In this document: positions 1-9,732 of the stretch, in pieces | How positions within the stretch are numbered: the first letter of the stretch is position 1 | Layout: every line of letters begins with the position of its first letter | NCBI RefSeq assembly: GCF_047971185.1 | Contig: NZ_JBKDZH010000015.1 | Span: 102,215-166,214, forward strand | DNA length: 64,000 bases | DNA from: Kluyvera sp047971185 | GTDB taxonomy: Bacteria; Pseudomonadota; Gammaproteobacteria; Enterobacterales; Enterobacteriaceae | Reading direction: 5' to 3' | Made by a program: the position numbers and the translations under genes | Notes under the pieces: model-generated | The model's input: the letters and a program-made list of their open reading frames with translations, nothing else | Databases searched by the model: none | What the model was told of the DNA's origin: nothing

Positions 1-1
1 C

Positions 2-3000
2 CGCGTGTTGCCTGAGATCCCCGGCGAGAGCGCCTTTAATAAGCAGAGCATGAGCTGGAAGCTGATGACGCTACTGCCGGGGATGCTCGACGACGACGCC
101 TTTACCCCGCTGCGTCACTATCTGACTGACGACGCCGATAAACGCAAGCTGTTCCAGCTGGCGTCGCGCGTGGCCGACCTGTATGACCAGTATCTGGTTT
201 ACCGCCCGCAGTGGCTGACGCAATGGGAAGCCGGGGTGCTTGTCGACGGCGTCGGCGAAGCGCAGCAGTGGCAGGCGCCGCTGTGGAAAGCGCTGGTCGA
301 ACACACCGCGGCGCTGGGGCAGCCGCAGTGGCATCGTGCCAACCTCTACCAGCGCTTTATCGACACGCTGGAAAACAGCAGCGAGAAGCCCGCCGGGCTT
401 CCGTCGCGGGTGTTTATCTGCGGCATTTCCGCGCTGCCGCCGGTGTATCTGCACGCGCTGCAGGCGCTGGGCAAGCACGTGGATATCTACGTGCTGTTCA
501 CCAACCCGTGTCGCTATTACTGGGGCGATATTAAAGACCCGGCGTTCCTCGCGCGCCTGATGGCGCGTCAGCGTCGGCACTACCGCGAGCAGCGTGAACT
601 GCCGCTTTTTCAGGACGCCAATAGCGCGCCGGGGCTATTTAATGACGACGGCGAGCAGGACGTCGGCAACCCAATGCTGGCTTCCTGGGGCAAACTGGGG
701 CGCGATTACATCTACCTGCTGGCGGGGCTGGAGCGCTATCAGGAGCTGGATGCGTTCGTCGATATCGAGCCGGACAACCTGCTGCACAACCTGCAGTACG
801 ATGTGCTGGAGCTGAAAAACTCCGCCGTGGCCGGGCGCACCGCCGAAGAGTTTGCCTGGAGCGGCAACAAACGCCCGCTGGCGCACGATGACCGTAGCCT
901 GACGGTCCACGTTTGCCACAGCCCGCAGCGCGAGGTGGAAGTGCTGCACGACCGCCTGCTGGCGATGCTGGAAGCAGACCCAACGCTGACGCCGCGCGAT
1001 ATCATCGTGATGGTGGCGGATATCGACAGCTACAGCCCGTTTATTCAGGCGGTGTTCGGCAGCGCCACCGGCGAGCGCTATCTGCCCTACGCCATTTCCG
1101 ACCGCCGTGCCCGTCAGGCGCACCCGGCGATGCAGGCGTTTATTACGCTGCTCTCCTTACCGGATAGCCGTTTTACCAGCGAAGACGTGCTGGCATTGCT
1201 CGACGTACCGGTGTTGGCCGCGCGCTTCAGCATTGATGAAGCAGGTTTACAGCACCTGCGCCAGTGGGTGAGTGAATCCGGCGTGCGCTGGGGCATGGAC
1301 GACGACAACGTGCGCGAGCTGGATCTCCCGGCAACCGGTCAGCACACCTGGCGCTTTGGTCTGACGCGCATGCTGCTGGGCTACGCGATGGAAAGCAGCC
1401 AGGGCGAGTGGCTGGACGTGCTGCCCTATGACGAATCCAGCGGCCTTATTGCCGAACTGGTGGGGCATCTGGCCTCACTGCTGATGCAGCTTAACCGCTG
1501 GCGTCAGGTGCTGACGCAGGGGCGCTCGCTGGAAGAGTGGCTGCCGGTGTGCCGCGAGATGCTGAACGACTTCTTCCTGCCGGACCAGGATACCGAAGCG
1601 GCGTTGACGCTGATTGAACAGCAGTGGCAGGCGATTATCGCTCAGGGCGTGCAGTCGCAATACGCCGGAGAGGTGCCGCTGTCGCTGCTGCGCGACGAGC
1701 TGGCGCAGCGCCTCGATCAGGAGCGTATCAGCCAGCGCTTCCTGGCGGGGCCAATCAACATTTGTACTCTGATGCCGATGCGTTCCATTCCGTTCAAAGT
1801 GGTGTGTCTGCTGGGGATGAACGACGGTATTTATCCGCGCGCGCTGGCGCCGCTGGGCTTTGACCTGATGAGCCAGAAACCGGTACGCGGCGATCGTAGC
1901 CGCCGCGATGATGACCGCTACCTGTTCCTTGAAGCGATGATGTCGGCAGAAAAATCGCTGTATATCAGCTATATCGGCCGCTCAATTCAGGATAACAGCG
2001 AGCGCTACCCGTCGGTGCTGGTGCAGGAGCTGCTGGACTATATCGGCCAGAGCCACTGCCTGGAAGGCGATGAAGCGCTGAACTGCGATGAAAGCGAACG
2101 ACGGGTAAAAAATCACATTATGCACCTGCATAGCCGTATGCCGTTCGACGCGGAAAACTATCAGCGGGATGAACGCCAAAGCTACGCCCAGGAGTGGCTG
2201 GCGGCGGCGAGTCGTCAGGGCGAAGCGCACGGTGAATTTATTCAGCCGCTGGACCCCATCGAGCTGACGACGCTGCCGCTGGAGCAGCTCCAGCGTTTCT
2301 GGCGGCATCCGGTTCGCGCTTTTTTCCAGATGCGTCTCCAGGTGAATTTCCGTAGCGAAGAGAGCGACATTCCCGACACCGAGCCGTTTACTCTTGAAGG
2401 GCTGACCCGTTATCAGCTTAACCAGCAGCTGCTGAATACGCTGATTGAAGAGCAGACGCCGGAGGCCATGTACCGCCGCTATCGTGCGGCGGGGGAGTTG
2501 CCTTACGGGCCGTTTGGCGAAATTGCCTGGGAGGCGCAGCGTCAGGAAATGGCCGCGCTGGCTAGCCGGGTTATCGAATACCGGCGGGAAGGGAAGAGCA
2601 TTGAAATAGACCTTGATTGCGACGGGGTTAACATAACCGGATGGTTACCGCAGGTTCAGGAGAATGGACTGTTGCGCTGGCGGCCATCTTTGCTTAGCGT
2701 GGCACAAGGAATGCAACTTTGGCTGGAACACCTTGTCTATTGTGCTAGCGGCGGCAGCGGCGAAAGCCGGCTGTTGCTGCGTAAAGAGGGCGAGTGGTAC
2801 TTCCCACCGTTAGCGGCGGATGAAGCGAAAGCGTATCTGTCGCAGCTGGTAGCCGGTTACCGCGAGGGCATGCGCCAACCGCTGCTGTTCTTACCAGAAA
2901 GCGGGGGGGCATGGATAAAAGCCTGTTACGATGCCGAAAAGGGTGCCATCTTAAGAGACGAGGAAACGCAGCAAAAAGCACGCAGCAAATTTATGCAGGC

Positions 3001-3142
3001 CTATGAAGGCAATATGGTGGTGAGCGGCGAAGGGGCCGATGTCTGGTATCAGCGCCTGTGGCGCACCCTGGAGCCCGCGCAGTACGAAGCGATTATCGAA
3101 CAAACGACGCCGTATCTGCTGCCGCTATTTCGTTTTCATTAG
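2..3142 (+). CDS. recC: RecBCD exonuclease V subunit gamma (5'-truncated)
   Basis: RecC holds the split DNA strands inside the RecBCD helicase-nuclease and scans for Chi during double-strand break repair. About 1046 codons are present against roughly 1122 in E. coli RecC; the frame is open from base 2 with no credible start, so about 75 N-terminal residues lie outside the window. Conserved stretches include SRVFICGISALPPVYL near residue 135, HVCHSPQREVEVLHDR near residue 302 and the C-terminal LLPLFRFH. It is followed by ptrA, recB and recD on the same strand, the standard enterobacterial order. The truncation is a window edge, not a mutation. Confidence 0.97.
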   Translation, partial: RVLPEIPGESAFNKQSMSWKLMTLLPGMLDDDAFTPLRHYLTDDADKRKLFQLASRVADLYDQYLVYRPQWLTQWEAGVLVDGVGEAQQWQAPLWKALVEHTAALGQPQWHRANLYQRFIDTLENSSEKPAGLPSRVFICGISALPPVYLHALQALGKHVDIYVLFTNPCRYYWGDIKDPAFLARLMARQRRHYREQRELPLFQDANSAPGLFNDDGEQDVGNPMLASWGKLGRDYIYLLAGLERYQELDAFVDIEPDNLLHNLQYDVLELKNSAVAGRTAEEFAWSGNKRPLAHDDRSLTVHVCHSPQREVEVLHDRLLAMLEADPTLTPRDIIVMVADIDSYSPFIQAVFGSATGERYLPYAISDRRARQAHPAMQAFITLLSLPDSRFTSEDVLALLDVPVLAARFSIDEAGLQHLRQWVSESGVRWGMDDDNVRELDLPATGQHTWRFGLTRMLLGYAMESSQGEWLDVLPYDESSGLIAELVGHLASLLMQLNRWRQVLTQGRSLEEWLPVCREMLNDFFLPDQDTEAALTLIEQQWQAIIAQGVQSQYAGEVPLSLLRDELAQRLDQERISQRFLAGPINICTLMPMRSIPFKVVCLLGMNDGIYPRALAPLGFDLMSQKPVRGDRSRRDDDRYLFLEAMMSAEKSLYISYIGRSIQDNSERYPSVLVQELLDYIGQSHCLEGDEALNCDESERRVKNHIMHLHSRMPFDAENYQRDERQSYAQEWLAAASRQGEAHGEFIQPLDPIELTTLPLEQLQRFWRHPVRAFFQMRLQVNFRSEESDIPDTEPFTLEGLTRYQLNQQLLNTLIEEQTPEAMYRRYRAAGELPYGPFGEIAWEAQRQEMAALASRVIEYRREGKSIEIDLDCDGVNITGWLPQVQENGLLRWRPSLLSVAQGMQLWLEHLVYCASGGSGESRLLLRKEGEWYFPPLAADEAKAYLSQLVAGYREGMRQPLLFLPESGGAWIKACYDAEKGAILRDEETQQKARSKFMQAYEGNMVVSGEGADVWYQRLWRTLEPAQYEAIIEQTTPYLLPLFRFH

Positions 3143-3304
3143 CCGCAGTTGTTGTATAAAAATTGCGCAATCCGAGTTGTTCATTTACTATGCGCAGCGC
3201 GTCACGGACCGATGAGTGGCAGCAGTCAGACCGGGTGTCTGCGCTGAGAACTGCCCGCACAAGCATTAAGATTCAGCAGTATTTGTTAATGGTGAGGTCC
3301 GTGA

Positions 3305-6190
3305 ATGCCCCGCAGTATCTGGTTGAGTATTGTAGTTTTTGTCACCGCCTTTTGGGCGACCGTAGGTCAGGCAGACACCGGATGGCAACCGATTCAGGAA
3401 ACCATCCGTAAAAGCGAAAAAGATACCCGTCAGTATCAAGCGATTACGCTGGATAACAAGATGGTCGTGCTGCTGGTTTCCGACCCGCAGGCGGTGAAAT
3501 CGCTGTCGGCGCTGGTGGTGCCGGTCGGCTCGCTGGAAGATCCTGATTCGCACCCGGGCCTTGCGCATTTCCTTGAACACATGACGTTGATGGGCTCGAA
3601 GCACTACCCGCAGCCCGATAGCCTCTCGGAGTTCCTCAAGCTGCATAGCGGCAGCCATAATGCCAGCACGGCACCCTATCGCACCGCGTTCTATCTGGAA
3701 GTTGAGAACGATGCCCTGCAGGGGGCGGTTGACCGCCTGGCGGACGCCATTGCTGAACCGCTGCTGGATAAAAAATACGCCGACCGCGAACGTAACGCGG
3801 TGAACGCTGAGCTGACCATGGCGCGCTCCCGCGACGGCATGCGCATGGCGCAGGTTAGCGCTGAAACCATCAACCCGGCGCACCCCGGCGCGCGCTTCTC
3901 CGGCGGTAACCTCGAAACGCTGAGCGACAAGCCGAATAGCCCGGTGTATGAATCGCTGCTGGCCTTCCGCGACAAATACTACTCCGCCAATCTGATGAAG
4001 GCGGTTATTTACAGCAACAAACCGCTGCCGGAGCTGGCGCAGATTGCGGCACAAACCTATGGCCGCGTGCCGAACAAATCTATCGAGCGCCCGGAAATTA
4101 CCGTCCCGGTGGTCACCGACGCGCAGAAGGGCATCGTTATTCACTACGTACCTGCGCTGCCGCGTAAAGTGCTGCGCGTCGAGTTCCGTATTGATAACAA
4201 CTCGGCCCAGTTCCGCAGCAAAACCGACGAGCTGATCACCTACCTTATCGGTAACCGTACGCCGGGCACCTTGTCTGACTGGCTGCAAAAGCAGGGGCTG
4301 GTCGAAGGCATTCGCGCCGATTCCGACCCGGTGGTCAACGGCAACAGCGGCGTGCTGGCAATCTCCGCCACCTTAACCGATAAGGGCCTCGCCAACCGGG
4401 ACCAGGTGGTGGCGGCTATCTTTAGCTACCTCGACATGCTGCGCCAGAAAGGCGTCGACAAAAGCTACTTTGATGAACTGGCCCACGTGCTGGACCTCGA
4501 CTTCCGCTACCCGTCGATTAACCGCGATATGGACTACGTCGAATGGCTGGCTGACACCATGATTCGCGTGCCGGTCGCGCACACGCTGGACGCCGTGAAC
4601 ATTGCCGACCGTTATGACGCGCAGGCGATAAAAGATCGGCTGGCGATGATGACGCCGCAGAACGCGCGTATCTGGTACATCAGCCCGAAAGAGCCGCATA
4701 ACAAGACGGCTTACTTTGTGAATGCGCCGTATCAGGTCAATAAAATCAGCGCCGATACCTTCGCCAAATGGCAGAAGGCGGCTGAGGGCATCACGCTGAA
4801 TTTGCCGCAGCTGAACCCGTACATTCCCGATGACTTCACGCTGATCAACAACGAAAAAAGCTACGCGCATCCGGAGCTGATTATCGACGAACCGAATCTG
4901 CGTCTGGTCTATATGCCGAGCCGCTACTTTGCCGCCGAGCCGAAAGCCGATATCACCATGATCCTGCGTAACCCGCAGGCGATGGACAGCGCCAAAAACC
5001 AGGTGATGTTCGCCCTCAACGACTATCTGGCGGGCGTTGCGCTCGACCAGCTCAGTAACCAGGCCGCCGTCGGAGGGATCAGCTTCTCGACCGGGGCGAA
5101 CAATGGCCTGATGCTTAACGCCAACGGTTACACCCAGCGTCTGCCGCAGCTGTTTAGTGCGCTGTTAGACGGTTACTTCAGCTATACGCCAACCGAAGAT
5201 CAGCTTGAGCAGGCGAAGTCCTGGTACAAGCAGATGATGGACTCGGCAGACAAAGGCAAAGCCTACGAACAGGCGATTATGCCGGTGCAGATGGTCTCGC
5301 AGGTGCCGTATTTCCAGCGCGAAGACCGTAAGGCGCTGCTGCCCTCCATCACGCTGAAAGAGGTGATGGCCTACCGCGACCAGTTGAAAACCGGCGGCCG
5401 TCCGGAGTTTATGGTGATTGGCAACCTCAGCGCCGAGCAGTCAACGACGCTGGCGCGCACCGTGCGGTCTCTGTTGGGTGCGAACGGCAACGAATGGTGC
5501 CGCAATAAAGACGTGCTGGTGGATAAACAGCAGAACGCCATCTTTGAAAAAGCGGGCAACAGCACCGACTCCGCGCTGGCGGCGGTGTTTGCGCCGCCGA
5601 ACGTGGGTGAGTTCTCCAGCTCCGCGGCGAGCGCCATGCTGGCGCAGATCGTCCAGCCGTGGTTCTACAATCAGCTGCGCACCGAAGAACAGCTCGGCTA
5701 CGCGGTGTTTGCCTTCTCGATGAACATTGGCCGCCAGTGGGGGATGGGCTTCCTGCTGCAAAGCAACGACAAGCAGCCGGCGTACCTGTGGGAGCGCTTC
5801 AAGGCCTTCTTCCCGACCGCCGAGCAAAAGCTGCGGGCGATGAAGCCGGAAGAGTTCGCGCAAATCCAGCAGGCGGTGATCGCCGACATGCTGCAGGCGC
5901 CGCAAACGCTGGGTGATGAAGCCTCACAGCTGAGCAAAGATTTCGATCGCGGTAATATGGCCTTTGATTCACGTGCTAAAGTAGTGGCCCAGATTAAGCT
6001 GTTAACGCCGCAGAAGCTGGCCGACTTCTTCCACCAGACCGTCGTCGCACCCCAGGGCATGACGGTGCTGTCGCAGGTTTCCGGTAGCCAGAATGGTAAA
6101 ACGGACTATGCGCACCCCGAAGGCTGGAAGGTGTGGCAGAGCATAACCGCGTTGCAGCAAACCTTACCGATAAGACGAGAGAACGAATGA
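3305..6190 (+). CDS. ptrA: Pitrilysin (protease III), periplasmic zinc metalloprotease
   Basis: Periplasmic M16-family endopeptidase that degrades small peptides. The 961 aa match the family length (962 in E. coli). An N-terminal hydrophobic signal peptide (about residues 5-23, ending near GQA) is followed by the inverted zinc motif HFLEH at about residues 87-91; the glutamate-rich helix that supplies the third ligand follows about 75 residues later. Four M16 domain repeats fill the rest. The start is the ATG preceded by GGTGAGGTCC. It sits inside the rec operon and overlaps recB by 4 bases (ATGA), so it should be co-translated with recB although its function is unrelated to recombination. 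Confidence 0.97.
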   Translation: MPRSIWLSIVVFVTAFWATVGQADTGWQPIQETIRKSEKDTRQYQAITLDNKMVVLLVSDPQAVKSLSALVVPVGSLEDPDSHPGLAHFLEHMTLMGSKHYPQPDSLSEFLKLHSGSHNASTAPYRTAFYLEVENDALQGAVDRLADAIAEPLLDKKYADRERNAVNAELTMARSRDGMRMAQVSAETINPAHPGARFSGGNLETLSDKPNSPVYESLLAFRDKYYSANLMKAVIYSNKPLPELAQIAAQTYGRVPNKSIERPEITVPVVTDAQKGIVIHYVPALPRKVLRVEFRIDNNSAQFRSKTDELITYLIGNRTPGTLSDWLQKQGLVEGIRADSDPVVNGNSGVLAISATLTDKGLANRDQVVAAIFSYLDMLRQKGVDKSYFDELAHVLDLDFRYPSINRDMDYVEWLADTMIRVPVAHTLDAVNIADRYDAQAIKDRLAMMTPQNARIWYISPKEPHNKTAYFVNAPYQVNKISADTFAKWQKAAEGITLNLPQLNPYIPDDFTLINNEKSYAHPELIIDEPNLRLVYMPSRYFAAEPKADITMILRNPQAMDSAKNQVMFALNDYLAGVALDQLSNQAAVGGISFSTGANNGLMLNANGYTQRLPQLFSALLDGYFSYTPTEDQLEQAKSWYKQMMDSADKGKAYEQAIMPVQMVSQVPYFQREDRKALLPSITLKEVMAYRDQLKTGGRPEFMVIGNLSAEQSTTLARTVRSLLGANGNEWCRNKDVLVDKQQNAIFEKAGNSTDSALAAVFAPPNVGEFSSSAASAMLAQIVQPWFYNQLRTEEQLGYAVFAFSMNIGRQWGMGFLLQSNDKQPAYLWERFKAFFPTAEQKLRAMKPEEFAQIQQAVIADMLQAPQTLGDEASQLSKDFDRGNMAFDSRAKVVAQIKLLTPQKLADFFHQTVVAPQGMTVLSQVSGSQNGKTDYAHPEGWKVWQSITALQQTLPIRRENE

Positions 6191-9100
6191 CCGTAACCGC
6201 TGAGTCCCTTAATCCCCTGCGTTTGCCCCTCTACGGTGAGCGTCTGATTGAAGCCTCAGCGGGCACCGGAAAAACCTTCACCATTGCCGCACTCTACCTG
6301 CGGCTCTTGCTGGGGCTGGGCGGCGAGGCCGCCTTTCCCCGCTCGGTCAACGTCGAAGAGCTGCTGGTGGTCACCTTCACCGAAGCGGCAACCGAAGAGC
6401 TGCGCGGGCGCATTCGCAGCAACATCCATGAGCTGCGCGTCGCCTGCCTGCGCAATGCTACCGACAACCCGCTTTACGCCAGCCTGCTGGCGGAAATTGA
6501 CGATCCTCAGCGGGCGGCAAACGTCCTGCTGCTGGCCGAACGCCAGATGGACGACGCGGCGGTGTTTACTATCCACGGCTTCTGTCAGCGCATGCTCAGC
6601 CTCAACGCCTTTGAGTCGGGGATGCTGTTCGAACAGCAGCTGATTGAAGATGAATCCCAGCTGCGTTATCAGGCCTGCGCCGACTTCTGGCGACGCCACT
6701 GTTACCCGCTAAGCCGCGATATCGCCCAGGTCATCGTCGAGTCGTGGAAAGGGCCGCAGGATCTGCTGAAATCGATCGACCGCTATCTGCAAGGGGAAGC
6801 GCCGCAGCTGAAGATGCCGCTCAGCGACAGCGAAACGCTGGAGTCGCGCCATCAGCAGATCCTCGCGCAGATTAGCGACATCAAGCGGCAGTGGCTAGCC
6901 GCGGTCAGCGAGCTGGAGCCGCTGCTGGAAAATTCAGGTATCGATCGCCGCAAGTTCAACCGCGGCAACCAGGGCAAGTGGATCGACAAGATCAGCGCCT
7001 GGGCGCAGGAAGAGAGCAAAAACTACCAGCTCCCCGACGCGCTGGAAAAATTCAGCCAGCCGTTCCTGGCCGACCGCACCAAAGCGGGCGGCGCGGTGCC
7101 AACACACCCGCTATTCAGCGCCATCGAGCGGCTGCTGGCGTCCCCGCTGACGCTTACCGATCTGGTGATCGCGCAGGCGATGAAAGAGATCCGCGAAGCG
7201 GTAGCGCGAGAGAAACGTCGCCGCGGCGAGCTGGGCTTTGACGACATGCTGAGCCGCCTTGATGAGGCGCTGGAGAGCGAAAGCGGCGAGGCGCTGGCCG
7301 CCGCGATTCGTCAGCGTTTTCCGGTGGCGATGATCGATGAATTCCAGGATACCGACCCGCAGCAGTACCGCATTTTCCGCCGTATCTGGCGTCAGCAGCC
7401 GGACACCGCGCTGCTGCTGATTGGCGACCCGAAGCAGGCTATCTACGCCTTCCGCGGCGCCGATATCTTTACCTACATGCGCGCGCGCGGCGACGTGGCG
7501 GCGCACTACACCCTCGACACTAACTGGCGTTCCGCGCCGGGCATGGTGGAGAGCGTCAACCGCCTGTTCGGGCTGGTCGATAACCCCTTTATGTTCCGCG
7601 ATATTCCGTTCCTGCCGGTGAAATCCGCCGCGAAAAACGCCTCGCTGCGTTTTGAGGTCGATGGCGAAAATCAGCCGGCGATGAACCTCTGGCTGATGCC
7701 TGGAGAAGGGGTGAGCGCGGGCGACTATCAGAACTTTATGGCCCAGCAGTGCGCGGCGCAGATTCGCGACTGGCTGACCGGCGGCCAGCGTGGGACGGCG
7801 CTGCTGTGGCGCGGCGACAGCGCCCGGCCGGTCCAGGCTTCGGACATCACCGTACTGGTGCGAAACCGTCAGGAGGCGTCGCTGATTCGCGATGCCCTCA
7901 ATGCGCTGGCGATTCCGTCGGTCTACCTCTCCAACCGCGACAGCGTGTTTGAAACCCCGGAAGCGCAGGAGCTGCTGTGGGTGCTACAGGCCGTGCTGAC
8001 GCCGGAGCGGGAAAATACCCTGCGCAGCGCGCTGGCAACCGCGATGTTTGGCCTCAACGCGCGGGATATCGAACGGCTGAATCAGGATGAAAACGCCTGG
8101 GATGCGCTGGTGGAAGAGTTCAGCGATTACCGGCTTATCTGGCAGCGGCGCGGCGTGATGCCGATGATCCGCGCGCTGATGAACGCCCGTTCTCTGGCGG
8201 AAAACCTGCTCGCCACCCACGGCGGCGAGCGACGCTTAACCGATATTCTGCACCTTAGCGAGCTGTTACAAGAAGCGGCAACCGGGCTGGAGAGCGAGCA
8301 CGCGCTGGTGCGCTGGCTGAACCAGCAGATTGCCGAGCCGGACACTAACGCCTCCAGCCAGCAAATGCGCCTGGAGAGCGACAAACACCTGGTGCAGATT
8401 GTCACCATTCACAAATCGAAAGGGCTGGAATATCCGCTGGTCTGGCTGCCGTTTATCGCCCGTTTCCGCAAACAAAATCAGGCGTTTTACCACGACCGCA
8501 ATTCGTTTGCGGCGGTGCTGGATCTCAACGAAAGCGAAGAAAGCCTGGAGCTGGCAGAGGCCGAGCGGCTGGCGGAAGATCTGCGCCTGCTGTATGTCGC
8601 CTTAACCCGCGCCGTCTGGCACTGTAGCCTGGGGTTAGCGCCGCTCACCGCGCGGCGCAGCGACAAGCCGACGGCGACCGAGTTACATCACAGCGCGCCG
8701 GGAAGGCTGATGCAAAAAGGCGAGGTGCTCGACGCCGCGGGCCTGGAGGCCTGCCTGCGCGCGCTGTGCGATGACCATATTACGCTGACGCTGGCGACGC
8801 CGCCCGGTGATGAACGCTGGCAGGCGACTCAGGCGCAAACGCCGGAGCTGGCGGCACGTCAGGTGCTGCGTCGCGTGGTCGATGATTGGCGGGTGACCAG
8901 CTATTCCGGCCTCCAGCAGCGTGGCCACAGCGTGGCGCAGGATCTGCTGCCGCGCCTGGATATCGACGCCGTCGGCGCGGCGGAAACGCTGCCGGAGCTC
9001 ACCCTGACGCCGCACAACTTCCCGCGCGGCGCGTCGCCGGGCACCTTCCTGCACAGCCTGTTTGAAGACCTCGACTTCACGCAGCCGATCTCTCCCGAGT

Positions 9101-9732
9101 GGATGGCGGAAAAGCTACAAAGCAACGGCTTTGGCGAAGAGTGGGAGCCGGTGCTGACCGCGTGGATTTCTCAGGTGCTGGCGGCGCCGCTGGCGGATAC
9201 CGGCATTGCGCTTAATCAGTTGAGCGCACAGCAAAAACAGGTGGAGATGGAGTTTTATCTGCCCATCAACCGCCCGCTCGACCCGCTGGCGCTGGATGCC
9301 TTAACCCGTCGCTATGACCCGCTCTCGGCGGGCTGCCCGACGCTGGACTTCCGCCAGGTGCGCGGCATGCTGAAAGGCTTTATCGACCTGGTCTTCCGCC
9401 ACGACGGGCGCTACTACCTGCTGGACTACAAGTCCAACTGGCTGGGGGAAGACGGCGAGGCCTACACCCAGCAGGCGATGGCCGAGGCGATGCAGTCGCA
9501 CCGCTATGATTTGCAGTACCAGCTTTACAGCCTGGCGCTGCATCGCTATCTGCGCCACCGCATTGCCGACTATGACTATGAACGCCACTTCGGCGGCGTG
9601 ATTTACCTGTTCCTGCGCGGCGTTGACGGCGACGCGGGGCAGCAGGGGATCTTTACTACCCGGCCAGACCCCGCGCTGATAGCGGCCATGGACGCACTGT
9701 TTGCCGGAGAAGGCGAGGAGAAGGACGCATGA
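6187..9732 (+). CDS. recB: RecBCD exonuclease V subunit beta (helicase/nuclease)
   Basis: 3'-5' SF1 helicase and the only nuclease of RecBCD, which also loads RecA after Chi. With the ATG at 6187 it encodes 1181 aa (1180 in E. coli); this start overlaps the ptrA stop as ATGA and is preferred to a longer frame opening at 6133. Walker A is EASAGTGKT at about residues 22-30, the UvrD-type Walker B/DExx is IDEFQDTDP near 382, and motif VI region LLYVALTR lies near 803. The C-terminal RecB nuclease domain shows GFIDLVFRHDGRYYLLDYKS near residues 1065-1085, holding the metal-binding Asp and catalytic Lys. It overlaps recD by 4 bases. Confidence 0.98.
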   Translation: MTVTAESLNPLRLPLYGERLIEASAGTGKTFTIAALYLRLLLGLGGEAAFPRSVNVEELLVVTFTEAATEELRGRIRSNIHELRVACLRNATDNPLYASLLAEIDDPQRAANVLLLAERQMDDAAVFTIHGFCQRMLSLNAFESGMLFEQQLIEDESQLRYQACADFWRRHCYPLSRDIAQVIVESWKGPQDLLKSIDRYLQGEAPQLKMPLSDSETLESRHQQILAQISDIKRQWLAAVSELEPLLENSGIDRRKFNRGNQGKWIDKISAWAQEESKNYQLPDALEKFSQPFLADRTKAGGAVPTHPLFSAIERLLASPLTLTDLVIAQAMKEIREAVAREKRRRGELGFDDMLSRLDEALESESGEALAAAIRQRFPVAMIDEFQDTDPQQYRIFRRIWRQQPDTALLLIGDPKQAIYAFRGADIFTYMRARGDVAAHYTLDTNWRSAPGMVESVNRLFGLVDNPFMFRDIPFLPVKSAAKNASLRFEVDGENQPAMNLWLMPGEGVSAGDYQNFMAQQCAAQIRDWLTGGQRGTALLWRGDSARPVQASDITVLVRNRQEASLIRDALNALAIPSVYLSNRDSVFETPEAQELLWVLQAVLTPERENTLRSALATAMFGLNARDIERLNQDENAWDALVEEFSDYRLIWQRRGVMPMIRALMNARSLAENLLATHGGERRLTDILHLSELLQEAATGLESEHALVRWLNQQIAEPDTNASSQQMRLESDKHLVQIVTIHKSKGLEYPLVWLPFIARFRKQNQAFYHDRNSFAAVLDLNESEESLELAEAERLAEDLRLLYVALTRAVWHCSLGLAPLTARRSDKPTATELHHSAPGRLMQKGEVLDAAGLEACLRALCDDHITLTLATPPGDERWQATQAQTPELAARQVLRRVVDDWRVTSYSGLQQRGHSVAQDLLPRLDIDAVGAAETLPELTLTPHNFPRGASPGTFLHSLFEDLDFTQPISPEWMAEKLQSNGFGEEWEPVLTAWISQVLAAPLADTGIALNQLSAQQKQVEMEFYLPINRPLDPLALDALTRRYDPLSAGCPTLDFRQVRGMLKGFIDLVFRHDGRYYLLDYKSNWLGEDGEAYTQQAMAEAMQSHRYDLQYQLYSLALHRYLRHRIADYDYERHFGGVIYLFLRGVDGDAGQQGIFTTRPDPALIAAMDALFAGEGEEKDA

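Noticed and set aside
2..3142. recC as an N-terminally truncated gene
   Set aside because: The missing residues are cut off by the window edge; the frame is open up to the first bases.
3305..6190. ptrA as an insertion into the recBCD operon
   Set aside because: recC-ptrA-recB-recD is the normal enterobacterial order, and the ATGA overlap with recB is typical.
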